From contig CBDCVJ010000078.1 of the NCBI GenBank assembly GCA_965222975.1, forward strand, positions 1 to 64,000: DNA of 64,000 nucleotides, read 5' to 3'. The DNA comes from UBA6168 sp965222975 (lineage in GTDB: Bacteria > Bacteroidota > Bacteroidia > Chitinophagales > Saprospiraceae). The translations under genes and the position numbers were made by a program. The notes beneath the pieces are model-generated. The model saw only the letters and a list, made by a program, of their open reading frames with translations, did not search any database and was not told the origin of the DNA. Positions 36,576-44,687 of this stretch are shown here, piece by piece; the stretch's first letter is position 1, and each line of letters opens with the position of its first letter.

Positions 36576-37670
36576 TCATCTCACCCGCCTCCAAATTTCC
36601 TTTCTGTCTCTGTGCCCTTTAATCGGGTTCTCCCATATTCCGTTCTTTTTCCAATAAAATTCCCCCGAAAAAGAATCCTCATCAATGGGTGTCCAAATCT
36701 GTTTAAAGTCAATGCTTTTTCCACCCGTTGGCGCTTTTGTGCCATCGCTCCAAGGCAAGCCGTCGCCTTCCTTATAATGGCAAGTAAAATGGCGGTGGAT
36801 AGAACCGTCGTCTTTAAATTCGTACCAACCCTCAGAAATCAGGTGCGTATTTTTCCGCAGATAAGTATTCATAAAAACGACTTGATCTCTGATGCCGTGA
36901 TAAGTAATGATGCCTGCCGATTCCAGCTTTTGCGGCTCGCCTTCTTTTTTGGCAAACCCGTTTTCATAATAGACGTACCGCTCATTTTCTCCCCACCAAA
37001 ATCGCATAGTAGCACCAGCTTCTCCAAATGAAGACTTCCACTCCCCGATCAACCAAACCACCTCTTTGTAAACGTTGGCAATCTCAGGCTTTACAGTTTT
37101 GCGGTGCATTTGAAAAGGCCTTCCACTGCCCCAAGGGATCCAAAACCCATCTTTCCACCGCTCCACTTTGCAATCTAAGGTATCCCTACCGATCAGGTGA
37201 CAAACATCGCGGTAAGTAATCGTCCCTTTCAGACTATCTTTCGGATGCCTAAACTTGGTGTGGGATGGATAATGCACATCGTACAACCGGACAAAACCCT
37301 TGTTGTCTTCTAAAAAGTGAAAAGTACCTTTGAACAAAAAATCATTGAGCATTTGATAGCCGAGAAATTCCAGATCGCCTGTGCGGGGATTCTGGACTAC
37401 AATGTTGCTTAAAATAGTTTTATCCTCATCTCCGTCGGGAATGCCCTCGTAATACCGCAGAACCTTTTTATTTGGGCTGTCCCACTCAAAACGAAACCCG
37501 ATCATTTCCTTCACATCGGGAAACTGTCTTTGTACGATAGAATCACGAACAGAATACCAATCACCGATGTAAGGTTGAAAAGATTCCAAGGCATTGGGAA
37601 TTTCTGGACTTGGTTGGCCATGAAGCACAAAAGGAAAAAACAGTAAATAAAGTCGGACAAATACTTTCAT
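36576..37670 (-). CDS. Secreted protein with two lipocalin-like (DUF1579-like) repeats
   Basis: A 364-residue exported protein with a signal peptide (MKVFVRLYLLFFPFVLHGQ). Two similar halves are seen: near residue 35, IGDWYSVRDSIV and later LRYYEGIPDGDEDK; near residue 210, IGEWKSSFGEAGATMRFWWG and YVYYENGFAKKEGEP. The pattern, a G-x-W start followed by antiparallel strands rich in aromatic residues, suggests two small beta barrels, as in DUF1579-type domains. I do not recognise a specific family, and no catalytic motif is evident. It is convergent with the Kunitz gene, 48 bases away. Confidence 0.7.
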   Translation of the reverse strand: MKVFVRLYLLFFPFVLHGQPSPEIPNALESFQPYIGDWYSVRDSIVQRQFPDVKEMIGFRFEWDSPNKKVLRYYEGIPDGDEDKTILSNIVVQNPRTGDLEFLGYQMLNDFLFKGTFHFLEDNKGFVRLYDVHYPSHTKFRHPKDSLKGTITYRDVCHLIGRDTLDCKVERWKDGFWIPWGSGRPFQMHRKTVKPEIANVYKEVVWLIGEWKSSFGEAGATMRFWWGENERYVYYENGFAKKEGEPQKLESAGIITYHGIRDQVVFMNTYLRKNTHLISEGWYEFKDDGSIHRHFTCHYKEGDGLPWSDGTKAPTGGKSIDFKQIWTPIDEDSFSGEFYWKKNGIWENPIKGHRDRKEIWRRVR

Positions 37671-37737
37671 TTCTTTGCTTGATTTTTTATCCAAAACAGC
37701 TTTGCCATTTCGGACAGCTTGATCGTTATAAAATGCA

Positions 37738-37818
37738 TTATATCAGGCTCTGAGTAGCGTTAGCACTTGAAGTGTTAACGCTACTGGATTTTTCCCAAAC
37801 GCTAAAAGCCTAATATAA
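37738..37818. repeat. Nested palindrome with CACTT-G-AAGTG core
   Basis: Inner arms AGTAGCGTTAGCACTT (37753-37768) and 37770-37785 are complementary apart from one position, around a single central G. Outer arms TTATATCAGGCT (37738-37749) and 37807-37818 match with one difference. It lies between divergently transcribed genes. The core design matches the palindrome at 57978-58010. Confidence 0.8.
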
Positions 37819-37925
37819 GCAGCTATAAATACAAAAAGACGCCCGCCAAAATAGAGGCAAACACAAGTGGGAAAGGTGATATTTAATGGAATGAGACTAC
37901 TAAAGAAAAAATAATTGCTTTTATT

Positions 37926-37979
37926 GACGCAAAAAGGGTTTTCTTATAAAAATGTAAGAAAGCTCTTTTGACGCAAATT
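37926..37979 (+). promoter_or_regulatory. Direct repeat TTGACGCAAA upstream of the membrane AraC gene
   Basis: TTGACGCAAA occurs at 37926-37935 and 37970-37979, 44 bases apart (about four helical turns), the second copy ending just before the ATG at 37982. AraC-type regulators often bind paired direct repeats near their own promoter, so self-regulation is possible; this is inference. Confidence 0.45.
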
Positions 37980-37981
37980 AA

Positions 37982-39118
37982 ATGCTGCTGCCAATGCACG
38001 ATTTTCATCCAATCACGACCCAGCTTCTTACCTTCCTTTTAGGGGCTGCCACTCTCCATGGGTTTTATCTCTCCATTTTGCTCTTTTTTAGAAACGAGAA
38101 AGGTTTACCAAAACGTTTTTTGGCATTGGCCCTTTTTTCCATTTCTTTTTATTTGCTCAATTACCTACTGTTCCTGACGGGCATCATTCGATCACTACCA
38201 CAATTGCTTGGCGCATTTTCAGCACCTATTTATTTGGTCGGCCCGTCATTTTATTTTTTTATAAAAAGCTCTTTACAGCCCAGTTTCCGTTGGCGGCCAA
38301 TTTTCGTGGTTCACCTATTGCCACTAATATATGGAGGATGGAAGAGCATACAGATCATGCAAGTCGGGGTGGAAAAAAAATTGGTTTATATTGAAAAAAT
38401 ATTTGGGCCGGATCATGGAGATGCCAATTGGGTGGGGTTTTTATGGGGCAATGTGCATATTTATATTTTGCTTGGGTATGTGGCAGCAAGCTGGGTGCTT
38501 TGCAAAAAAATTAAACGCCAAACAACTAATGAATTAAATTTAGGAAAAATAAATTGGCTGCAAAATTTCTGCATGGGTTTTCTGGTTTTGCTTATTTGTG
38601 ATTTATTTATAAAACACCTGGGTTTTTATTTTGACATATCAGCCGCTGCCATGGAATATATATTGGCAGCACTCATCGCTTTGGCCATTCATGTGGCAGG
38701 TTATTTCGCTATTGGTAAGCTACCTAAAATTCAAGCCGCCAATGGCAAATACAAAACCTCCTCTTTGAATGAACGGCAAATCCGTATTTACCAAAAAAAA
38801 TTATTGGAGTTATTGGAAAAAGAAAAACCTTGGTTGAAAGCAGATTTAAAAATTGCCGACCTTGCTGCATTGTTGGGTACTCCTTCCCATCAATTATCCC
38901 AAATTTTAAACGAGGGTATGAAAACCAATTTTTTTGATTTAATGAACCATTATCGTATTGAGGAAGTAAAGCGGCGTTTATTGCACCCCGATTATAGCCA
39001 TTATTCCATCCTTGCCATCGCCCTCGATTGTGGTTTTAATAATAAAGCAACTTTTAACCGGGTATTTAAAAAAAAGACAGGTATGACGCCATCGGGGTTT
39101 GTGAATAACGTGAATTAA
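37982..39118 (+). CDS. Membrane-anchored AraC-family regulator
   Basis: A 378-residue protein with about seven membrane helices in residues 1-245 and a C-terminal AraC-type DNA-binding domain with two helix-turn-helix units (IADLAALLGTPSHQLSQILN; YSILAIALDCGFNNKATFNRVFKKKTG). This 7TM-plus-HTH_18 layout is common in Bacteroidota and suggests a regulator that senses a membrane or external signal directly. Targets are unknown; direct repeats immediately upstream suggest control of its own gene. Confidence 0.92.
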   Translation: MLLPMHDFHPITTQLLTFLLGAATLHGFYLSILLFFRNEKGLPKRFLALALFSISFYLLNYLLFLTGIIRSLPQLLGAFSAPIYLVGPSFYFFIKSSLQPSFRWRPIFVVHLLPLIYGGWKSIQIMQVGVEKKLVYIEKIFGPDHGDANWVGFLWGNVHIYILLGYVAASWVLCKKIKRQTTNELNLGKINWLQNFCMGFLVLLICDLFIKHLGFYFDISAAAMEYILAALIALAIHVAGYFAIGKLPKIQAANGKYKTSSLNERQIRIYQKKLLELLEKEKPWLKADLKIADLAALLGTPSHQLSQILNEGMKTNFFDLMNHYRIEEVKRRLLHPDYSHYSILAIALDCGFNNKATFNRVFKKKTGMTPSGFVNNVN

Positions 39119-39263
39119 TGAATCAACCCTACAATGTTAACAATTATGCAATGTGAGCGGAGAATACAAAAGGAGAGGGATGTGTTTTTTATTTATTAAA
39201 TGCTCGGCAGTAATTAATAAAACAATTAAATTGCCGTATAAAAAAACCTCATTAATATTTATA

Positions 39264-39596
39264 ATGGAAAAAAAAGAAACAACGACCCTCCTTCAAGCCT
39301 TCGAAATTGACCTTCCCGAAGGTGTTGCCACACCCACAGAAGAAGAACTCTTCCAATACTTATGCGACCGCATCGCCTGGATGATCGAACACAACATGGA
39401 ATACCTACTCAGCCTCCTTTACCGAAACGACGTGGAAGAACACAAAATCCATTTTGCCCTGTCCCCCCATGATCCCGACCCCGCCAATGTAGCCCTTGCC
39501 AAACTCGTTATGGAACGGCAGAAGCAGCGCATAGCTACCAAAAAAAAATATGGAAAGCAAAATGCGGATGATATAGACGAGGAACTAAGGTGGTAG
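39264..39596 (+). CDS. Small conserved-looking acidic protein of unknown function
   Basis: A 110-residue soluble protein (MEKKETTTLLQAFEIDLPEG), strongly helical, with an acidic middle and a Lys/Gln-rich tail (VMERQKQRIATKKKYGKQNA). The ATG at 39264 is favoured over an in-frame GTG at 39153. I do not recognise the family. It precedes a toxin-antitoxin pair by about 50 bases on the same strand but shows no toxin or antitoxin motif. Confidence 0.6.
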   Translation: MEKKETTTLLQAFEIDLPEGVATPTEEELFQYLCDRIAWMIEHNMEYLLSLLYRNDVEEHKIHFALSPHDPDPANVALAKLVMERQKQRIATKKKYGKQNADDIDEELRW

Positions 39597-39647
39597 CCAG
39601 ATTGGTTTATTAATCCAAAAAAAACTAATTTTGTTAAAATTTAAGCT

Positions 39648-39881
39648 ATGAGTGCAGATTCAAGTATTCGCCAGCCTTTCAGCAATGTCCAATTGGAATT
39701 GCTTAAACTTTTTGCCAGCAACGTCACCGACGAAGAGTTGCTGGAAATAAAGGAATTATTGGCTAAATATTTTTTTGAAAAAGCTAAAGATTCTGCCGAC
39801 AAAGCTTGGGATGAAAAAGGATTGGATGAAAAAACACTCCTCAATACCCACTATCGGACACCGTATAGAAAAGCCTCGTGA
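39648..39881 (+). CDS. Antitoxin of a PIN-type toxin-antitoxin pair
   Basis: A 77-residue, helical, highly charged protein with the layout of antitoxins paired with PIN toxins: a helical N-terminal region (LELLKLFASNVTDEELLEIK) and a C-terminal tail (WDEKGLDEKTLLNTHYRTPY) of the kind that wraps the toxin. It overlaps the toxin gene by 4 bases (GTGA), a typical coupling. Confidence 0.75.
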   Translation: MSADSSIRQPFSNVQLELLKLFASNVTDEELLEIKELLAKYFFEKAKDSADKAWDEKGLDEKTLLNTHYRTPYRKAS

Positions 39882-40267
39882 AAATAGTACTTGACACTAA
39901 TGTGCTTTTGGTTTCCATTTCTCGTCGTTCATACTACCACCCAATTTTTGAAGCATTTGAAAATAAAAAGTATGACCTTTTAGTGACTACCGATATTTTA
40001 AACGAATATGAAGAAGTTATCCAAGAACACATGGGAGTCGTTATAGCAAGTGGCGTTTTGAATGGTTTCTATAATGTCACAAACATTCATTATATTACGA
40101 AATATTTTTATTGGGATTTAATTCCCGCTGATCCTGATGATAATAAATTTGTTGATTGTGCAATTGCTGGAAATGCTGATTTCATAATATCCAATGATGG
40201 TCATTTTAAAGTCCTTAAAAACATACCCTTTCCGGTTGTTAAAGTTATTTCAGCTGATGTTTTTTAG
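39878..40267 (+). CDS. PIN-domain toxin (putative ribonuclease)
   Basis: A 129-residue PIN domain with the conserved acidic residues: D6 in KIVLDTNVLL, Glu in DILNEYEEVI, and the two Asp of DNKFVDCAIAGNADFIISNDGHF. Such toxins cleave RNA using Mg2+ or Mn2+ and are held inactive by their antitoxin. The start codon is GTG at 39878, overlapping the antitoxin stop. The family resembles the PIN proteins of COG1569. The target RNA is unknown. Confidence 0.87.
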   Translation: MKIVLDTNVLLVSISRRSYYHPIFEAFENKKYDLLVTTDILNEYEEVIQEHMGVVIASGVLNGFYNVTNIHYITKYFYWDLIPADPDDNKFVDCAIAGNADFIISNDGHFKVLKNIPFPVVKVISADVF

Positions 40268-40351
40268 GAATGATCGTTTCTGGAAAAATTTAACGTTGTT
40301 ATTATAATTTTTTTCATCTTATAGTTCAGTGATGATTGCTCACCCAACTGA

Positions 40352-40936
40352 TTACCTTTCCAACCACTTCGCCAAGGCATCCAACTCCTCATAAAACGAC
40401 TCCCCATATTTTCTTATCAGAGCATTTTTTACAAATTGATAAACAGGCAAACTTGCCTGTTTTCCAGCCGAGCAAGCAGCACTGCAAATATCCCATCGGT
40501 CATAATTAAGGGCCTCAAAATTAGTCTCCTCATTTTTCGTCACCCGTACTGGATAAAGGTGGCAGGAAACAGGTTTTTGAAAATCGGTCGCTCCAGCTTC
40601 GTAGGCTTTTTCAATGCCGCATTTGGCAATGCCATTTTCCTCGTAGGTTAAATAGGCACAGTCCCGTCCATTTATTAAAGTAGTTCCCAAAAATTCTTTT
40701 TCTCGGTCTTTGAAAGGTACAAACAACCCCTGCTCCTCAATGGCTTTTATGCCCTCCTCCCGCAAGAACGGCTTGATGTCGGGATAAATATGTTGGAGGG
40801 TTTGCATCTCTTCTTCTTCGAGGGGCGCTCCAAAATCGCCCTCCCAACAGCATGCGCCCTTGCAGGCATCGAGCTGGCACAGGAACTGCACTTTGATTAC
40901 GTCTTCGCTAATGAGTTTGTCTTGGACGATCAACAT
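40352..40936 (-). CDS. DUF3109 family protein
   Basis: A 194-residue Cys-rich protein with the DUF3109 pattern: CQLDACKGACCWEGDFGAPL near the N-terminus, INGRDCAYLTYEENGIAKCGIE in the middle, and QKPVSCHLYPVRV then DICSAACSAGK near the C-terminus. The Cys pattern suggests metal or Fe-S cluster binding; function is unknown. The start at 40936 (MLIVQDKLIS) is chosen by family resemblance; the upstream extension lies in a palindromic region. Confidence 0.85.
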   Translation of the reverse strand: MLIVQDKLISEDVIKVQFLCQLDACKGACCWEGDFGAPLEEEEMQTLQHIYPDIKPFLREEGIKAIEEQGLFVPFKDREKEFLGTTLINGRDCAYLTYEENGIAKCGIEKAYEAGATDFQKPVSCHLYPVRVTKNEETNFEALNYDRWDICSAACSAGKQASLPVYQFVKNALIRKYGESFYEELDALAKWLER

Positions 40937-40949
40937 GGCAAGGGCTTTC

Positions 40950-41012
40950 GGAGAGAGGTGTTTTTTTATGGTCCCGATTGCAATCGGAATCATAAAAAAC
41001 GCAACTCTCTCC
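40950..41012. repeat. GA-rich palindrome with an inner 14-nt perfect palindrome
   Basis: Outer arms GGAGAGAGGTGTTTTTTTATG (40950-40970, written with the family word GAGAGAGGTG) pair imperfectly with 40991-41012. Inside lies the perfect palindrome CCGATTGCAATCGG at 40974-40987. It separates DUF3109 (minus) from the small secreted protein (plus), so it sits in a shared promoter region. Confidence 0.78.
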
Positions 41013-41110
41013 CCTTGTTTCTTTCTTTACATTTCCCATTTTTTTATTTCCGTTTTTATGGGCTTTCAAATACCTTAGCGGCAAATGTATCTGAATCAAC
41101 CATGATAATT

Positions 41111-41539
41111 ATGAAAAACGCAATTTTATCTTTCATCTTCTTACTTATTGCAGTTGTGGCTTTTGGACAAACAGAAAGAACGCCAGCACAAGAAATGACC
41201 GGTCAGTTGACGGAAAAGTACAAGCTGACAGAAAAGCAACAAGCTGAAATGCTGACCATCCAAGAACGCAAATACCGCAACTTCGGAGAAATAGAAAACT
41301 TGAGGGAAAGCGACCCCACCAAATTCATCGAAAAAATAAGGGCTTTGAAAATAGGTACGGACGGCTCCATCCAGCGCATGCTCAACGAAGATCAACTTGT
41401 TATTTTCCGGCAAGAAAAAGCGGAATTCCGCAAACTGAAATCCACCATTTATTCCGAATTGAAATCAAGCGGTGCTTCGCAAATGCAAATTGATTATAAA
41501 ATATCCCAACTGGAGGAAACGGCATTGATGGGCCGTTGA
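41111..41539 (+). CDS. Small secreted helical protein
   Basis: A 142-residue protein with a clear signal peptide (MKNAILSFIFLLIAVVAFGQ) followed by an all-helical, charged region (LTEKYKLTEKQQAEMLTIQE, FRKLKSTIYSELKSSG). The layout recalls periplasmic Spy/CpxP-like or DUF4168-like proteins, but the LTxxQ signature is not clear, so I leave the function open. The Met at 41102 is an alternative start. A strong terminator follows. Confidence 0.75.
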   Translation: MKNAILSFIFLLIAVVAFGQTERTPAQEMTGQLTEKYKLTEKQQAEMLTIQERKYRNFGEIENLRESDPTKFIEKIRALKIGTDGSIQRMLNEDQLVIFRQEKAEFRKLKSTIYSELKSSGASQMQIDYKISQLEETALMGR

Positions 41540-41560
41540 TTTTAGAAAAAAATATATAGC

Positions 41561-41595
41561 AAAAAAGCGGTTGGAAAATCCAACCGCTTTTTTGT
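41561..41595 (+). terminator. Strong intrinsic terminator
   Basis: A perfect stem (AAAAAAGCGGTTGG at 41561-41574, complement at 41580-41593) with a 5-nt loop and a T6 tract continuing into TTGTTTTT. It ends the gene for the small secreted protein. Confidence 0.92.
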
Positions 41596-41622
41596 TTTTA
41601 TAACACGTCGTGTGGCTATTCA

Positions 41623-41701
41623 GCAGGGTGTTTTTCCCGAAAAACACCCTGCCCTGTATGAGAGAGAAAGAAAAAATGAAATTTTTTCTTTCTCTCTCAT
41701 A
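41623..41701. repeat. Two consecutive hairpins, the second GA-rich
   Basis: The first hairpin has perfect 13-nt arms at 41623-41635 and 41640-41652 with a 4-nt loop. The second has perfect 21-nt arms at 41657-41677 and 41681-41701 with a 3-nt loop and the GA-rich word GAGAGAGAAAG also found near 31788. The flank CTATTCAGCAGGG (41616-41628) is the inverse of the outer arm at 31881-31893, so the two loci share an element. Confidence 0.88.
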
Positions 41702-41742
41702 TCATTGTCAGCAGTTGCCGTGTCGTAACCTTTCTGTTTTTT

Positions 41743-41750
41743 TACATTTG
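41743..41750 (+). promoter_or_regulatory. Candidate Bacteroidota -7 element before citrate synthase
   Basis: TACATTTG matches the TAnnTTTG consensus of the Bacteroidota housekeeping promoter. It lies about 118 bases before the citrate synthase ATG and past the hairpins. A TTG occurs 25 bases upstream, farther than the usual spacing, so this is tentative. Confidence 0.35.
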
Positions 41751-41867
41751 CGGTCATAACTGGCAAACACTTCCATAAATGCTTACGTTAGTATCGTAAT
41801 GAACTCTCCAGCTCATCGGATAAGTTTGTCAGAACATATCCAACTCAGATAAAATCACTTCACATCA

Positions 41868-43178
41868 ATGGATCCACTAAAAGAGAAATTCCTAAAAAAA
41901 TCAACCTCCGTAAAAAAACAGATCAAAAAAATTCTCGCTGAACATGGCAGCAAAAAAGTAGACGACGTTTCCCTTAAACAAGTCTTTGGTGGCGCACGGG
42001 GCGTCATCATGATGTTTTGGGAAACCTCCCTGCTCGATGCACGAAAGGGTATTCGCTTTCAAGGTCATTCCATTCCACAACTTCGTAAAAAATTACCTAC
42101 TGGCAATGGCGACGAACCGCTCCCTGAAGGGCTTTTCTGGCTGATGATGACGGGCAGCATTCCAACCGATGACGAAGTGAAATGGTTGAGCAAAGAATGG
42201 CGCAAAAGAAGCACTGTACCGGAGCAGACCTTCAAGGTGCTCGATCAGTTTCCGGCTGATGCCCATCCAATGACTCAGTTCATAACCGCCATAGCGTCGA
42301 TGGCAACTGAATCTGTTTTTGTAAAGCGCTATGCGGAAGGTATGGGCAAATCTGATTTTTGGGACGCTGCCTATGAAGATACCATGAACCTCATTGCCAA
42401 GTTGCCAAGGGTAGCAGCTTATATTTATCGGCGTAGTTATCACAATGGCGATCACATCGAACCCAACCCAAGACTGGATTGGGCAGCTAATTTTGCCCAT
42501 ATGCTCGGTGTGTCCAAGAAGAAGGATTTCAAAACATTGATGCGCCTGTACATGACCATCCATGCCGACCACGAAGGCGGGAACGCATCGGCCCATACCA
42601 TGCACTTGATCGGTTCTACCTTGAGCGACCCCTATACCTCTTTTGCCGGGTCAATGGGTTCTTTGGCCGGGCCGCTGCACGGATTGGCAAATCAGGAAGT
42701 GATCAAATGGATCATGGATATGCTCAGGGATTTAAATACGGACGATCCATCCAGTTTAGAGATTGGTCAATACGTACAAGACACTTTGGATGCTGGAAAA
42801 GTGATACCTGGTTATGGACATGCCGTACTGCGCCAGCCAGACCCAAGGTTCATCGCACAAAAAGAATTTGCCGAGCGAAATATTAAAAACAGCCAATTCG
42901 TCAACGTCGTTTGGAAAATATATGAAGTGGTGCCTCCCATCCTGCAGAGCTTGGGCAAAGTGAAAAACCCTTGGCCCAATGTCGATGCCCACTCCGGTGC
43001 TTTGCTTGTTTACTACGGTTTGAAGGAGTATAAATTCTATACCGTCCTGTTCGGCGTCTCCCGGGCACTGGGTGTACTGGCTGCTACCTGTTGGTCCCGT
43101 GCATTAGGTTTGCCACTGGAGCGACCCAAGTCGGTGAACCTGACATGGGTAAAACAGTATTTGAAAGAAAACGCCTAA
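41868..43178 (+). CDS. gltA: Citrate synthase, eukaryote-like type
   Basis: A 436-residue enzyme that condenses oxaloacetate and acetyl-CoA to citrate in the TCA cycle. The three catalytic residues are seen: His in GPLHGLANQEV, His in PGYGHAVLR, and Asp in PNVDAHSGALL. The length and the sequences GSMGSLAGPLHGL and EVVPPILQSLGK resemble the mitochondrial-type enzyme more than the common bacterial hexameric form. It is monocistronic, preceded by repeats and followed by a terminator. Confidence 0.96.
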   Translation: MDPLKEKFLKKSTSVKKQIKKILAEHGSKKVDDVSLKQVFGGARGVIMMFWETSLLDARKGIRFQGHSIPQLRKKLPTGNGDEPLPEGLFWLMMTGSIPTDDEVKWLSKEWRKRSTVPEQTFKVLDQFPADAHPMTQFITAIASMATESVFVKRYAEGMGKSDFWDAAYEDTMNLIAKLPRVAAYIYRRSYHNGDHIEPNPRLDWAANFAHMLGVSKKKDFKTLMRLYMTIHADHEGGNASAHTMHLIGSTLSDPYTSFAGSMGSLAGPLHGLANQEVIKWIMDMLRDLNTDDPSSLEIGQYVQDTLDAGKVIPGYGHAVLRQPDPRFIAQKEFAERNIKNSQFVNVVWKIYEVVPPILQSLGKVKNPWPNVDAHSGALLVYYGLKEYKFYTVLFGVSRALGVLAATCWSRALGLPLERPKSVNLTWVKQYLKENA

Positions 43179-43262
43179 GTCAGTTCGACAGTCGGTTGTA
43201 GTTTTTTGGCCTGATTATTAGACCTTCTGCTACAGATAACATTATAGAATTCCATGAAAATG

Positions 43263-43298
43263 AAAACGGGACAGCTTATTGCTGCCCCGTTTTTTTTT
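43263..43298. terminator. Intrinsic terminator after citrate synthase
   Basis: Stem AAAACGGGACAGC (43263-43275) pairs with 43281-43293 with one mismatch and a 5-nt loop, followed by a long T tract. The convergent desaturase gene ends 25 bases further on, and the A-rich left side would give a T tract on the other strand, so it may serve both. Confidence 0.9.
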
Positions 43299-43322
43299 GG
43301 AATAGGGAAGGCAACTGGGTTC

Positions 43323-44303
43323 TCACCCCGAACTTTTAAATCCATATCCTGCCAAACGGCTTGTCCTACTTAACTCTTCAAACAATCCCGTCACATATCC
43401 TTTCGTAATATGTGCCTTTTCTTGAAAGTCTGATCGCTCCATCAATAGCTTATGCAATTTAGGTAAGTTGTAAAATGGTACGCCGGGATAAAGGTGGTGC
43501 TCCAAATGATACCCAACATGGTGGGGGGCTATGAAAAAACGCTCCAGCCAATTGGTCTTCACGGTACGGGTAGAAGTGAGCAGGTTGTCATAGCTCAGGT
43601 CGCCAAAATGCTCGGCCACACTGCGGATGTACTGGAACATGTAAAAAGTGGACAGCCACGGGACGAGCCAGAACAACAGGTAATATTTCCAAACCCCGAA
43701 AAAGGTCAGCCCACCGATCAACAGCGCATAGAACAATATTTTTGAAAAGATCGGTTCCGCTTTTTTGGGCCGGTTGGCCGTGTCGCTGTTGAACCGTTTC
43801 AAAAACCAAGTCATATCCATGATGCCTTGGTACAGGACAATGTACGTGGACAATTGCAGTAAAAACTCAGTCTTGCTCTTCGGAAAAGTAAAACTTCGCT
43901 TCCCTATCTTAGCTACCCAATCAGGATCGTCATCGGTATTGAGGTGTTGGTGGTGCGCCAGGTGGTTTTGCCGATATTTTTCGATGGACGTGCAGAGTGG
44001 ATACATCGTAAAATAATTGCTCAACAGGTCGTTCCATTTTCGGTTTTTCAAAAAACGGTAATGCGTCGCATCGTGCATCAGGATGGCCAGCGCATGCATG
44101 CGTGCCCCGATGATGACCACCGTTAACACATACAGCCAAACAGAAGGAAACTTGGCCCACAAAACCATGCAGCCAATAATAATGACCCAATTGAAAAATA
44201 TGGCCGAAGCATGCCGCAGTGGCCGGATGCGGAAGAGTGGTTTTAAATCTGTGGGGTTGAGTTTGAATTTCAATTCATTATGGTCAAAAGTTCTTTCTTT
44301 CAT
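43323..44303 (-). CDS. Membrane fatty acid desaturase
   Basis: A 326-residue membrane enzyme with the three histidine boxes of the di-iron desaturases: HDATH, HLAHHQH and, near the C-terminus, HLEHH (preceded by HHVGYH). About four hydrophobic segments flank the boxes. It introduces a double bond into acyl chains or hydroxylates lipids or carotenoids; the position is not known. It ends near the citrate synthase terminator. Confidence 0.9.
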   Translation of the reverse strand: MKERTFDHNELKFKLNPTDLKPLFRIRPLRHASAIFFNWVIIIGCMVLWAKFPSVWLYVLTVVIIGARMHALAILMHDATHYRFLKNRKWNDLLSNYFTMYPLCTSIEKYRQNHLAHHQHLNTDDDPDWVAKIGKRSFTFPKSKTEFLLQLSTYIVLYQGIMDMTWFLKRFNSDTANRPKKAEPIFSKILFYALLIGGLTFFGVWKYYLLFWLVPWLSTFYMFQYIRSVAEHFGDLSYDNLLTSTRTVKTNWLERFFIAPHHVGYHLEHHLYPGVPFYNLPKLHKLLMERSDFQEKAHITKGYVTGLFEELSRTSRLAGYGFKSSG

Positions 44304-44388
44304 TGTTTCTTTGATTTAAGATGAATGAAAAATAGGAATGCGGATTCCATCTCCCCATCGCATCAACTCAACTAAGTAGGTTGAATGA

Positions 44389-44503
44389 AATAATCGACAC
44401 TTTTTATAAATGCCATTAGCTGTTGACTTTTTGCTATTGGCTTTTAATAGCTAAAAGCAAAAGGCTAATAGCCAATAGCAATAAAGCGAAAAGTGTCGAT
44501 TAT
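44389..44503. repeat. Nested palindrome with TTGCTATTGG arms
   Basis: Outer perfect 15-nt arms ATAATCGACACTTTT (44390-44404) and 44489-44503 enclose inner arms TTGCTATTGG (44431-44440) and 44472-44481, with a further small stem GCTTTTA/TAAAAGC inside. It lies upstream of the desaturase gene. The inner core is related to the CCATTGGCTGTT core at 46170. Confidence 0.85.
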
Positions 44504-44649
44504 ATATGTTCAGATACTTAAAAGGGAGGGTAGCCGAGATCTCACCTCAGCCACCACTCCGCAAATGAAAACATTAAAGTTTCGGGCATTTTTCAAAACA
44601 GAGCTGCAAGCCTTTTTACCAGGCTCATTAATGGGGCATTTGAAACCTT

Positions 44650-44663
44650 GCCTGCCGGCAGGC
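44650..44663. repeat. GCCTGCCGGCAGGC palindrome
   Basis: A perfect 14-nt palindrome, followed by a further AGG so that TGCC/GGCA units repeat. It lies 25 bases downstream of the gene ending at 44688. The element resembles short GC-rich palindromes scattered in many Bacteroidota genomes. Confidence 0.6.
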
Positions 44664-44687
44664 AGGTGAACCCGCTAACAATGGGGT

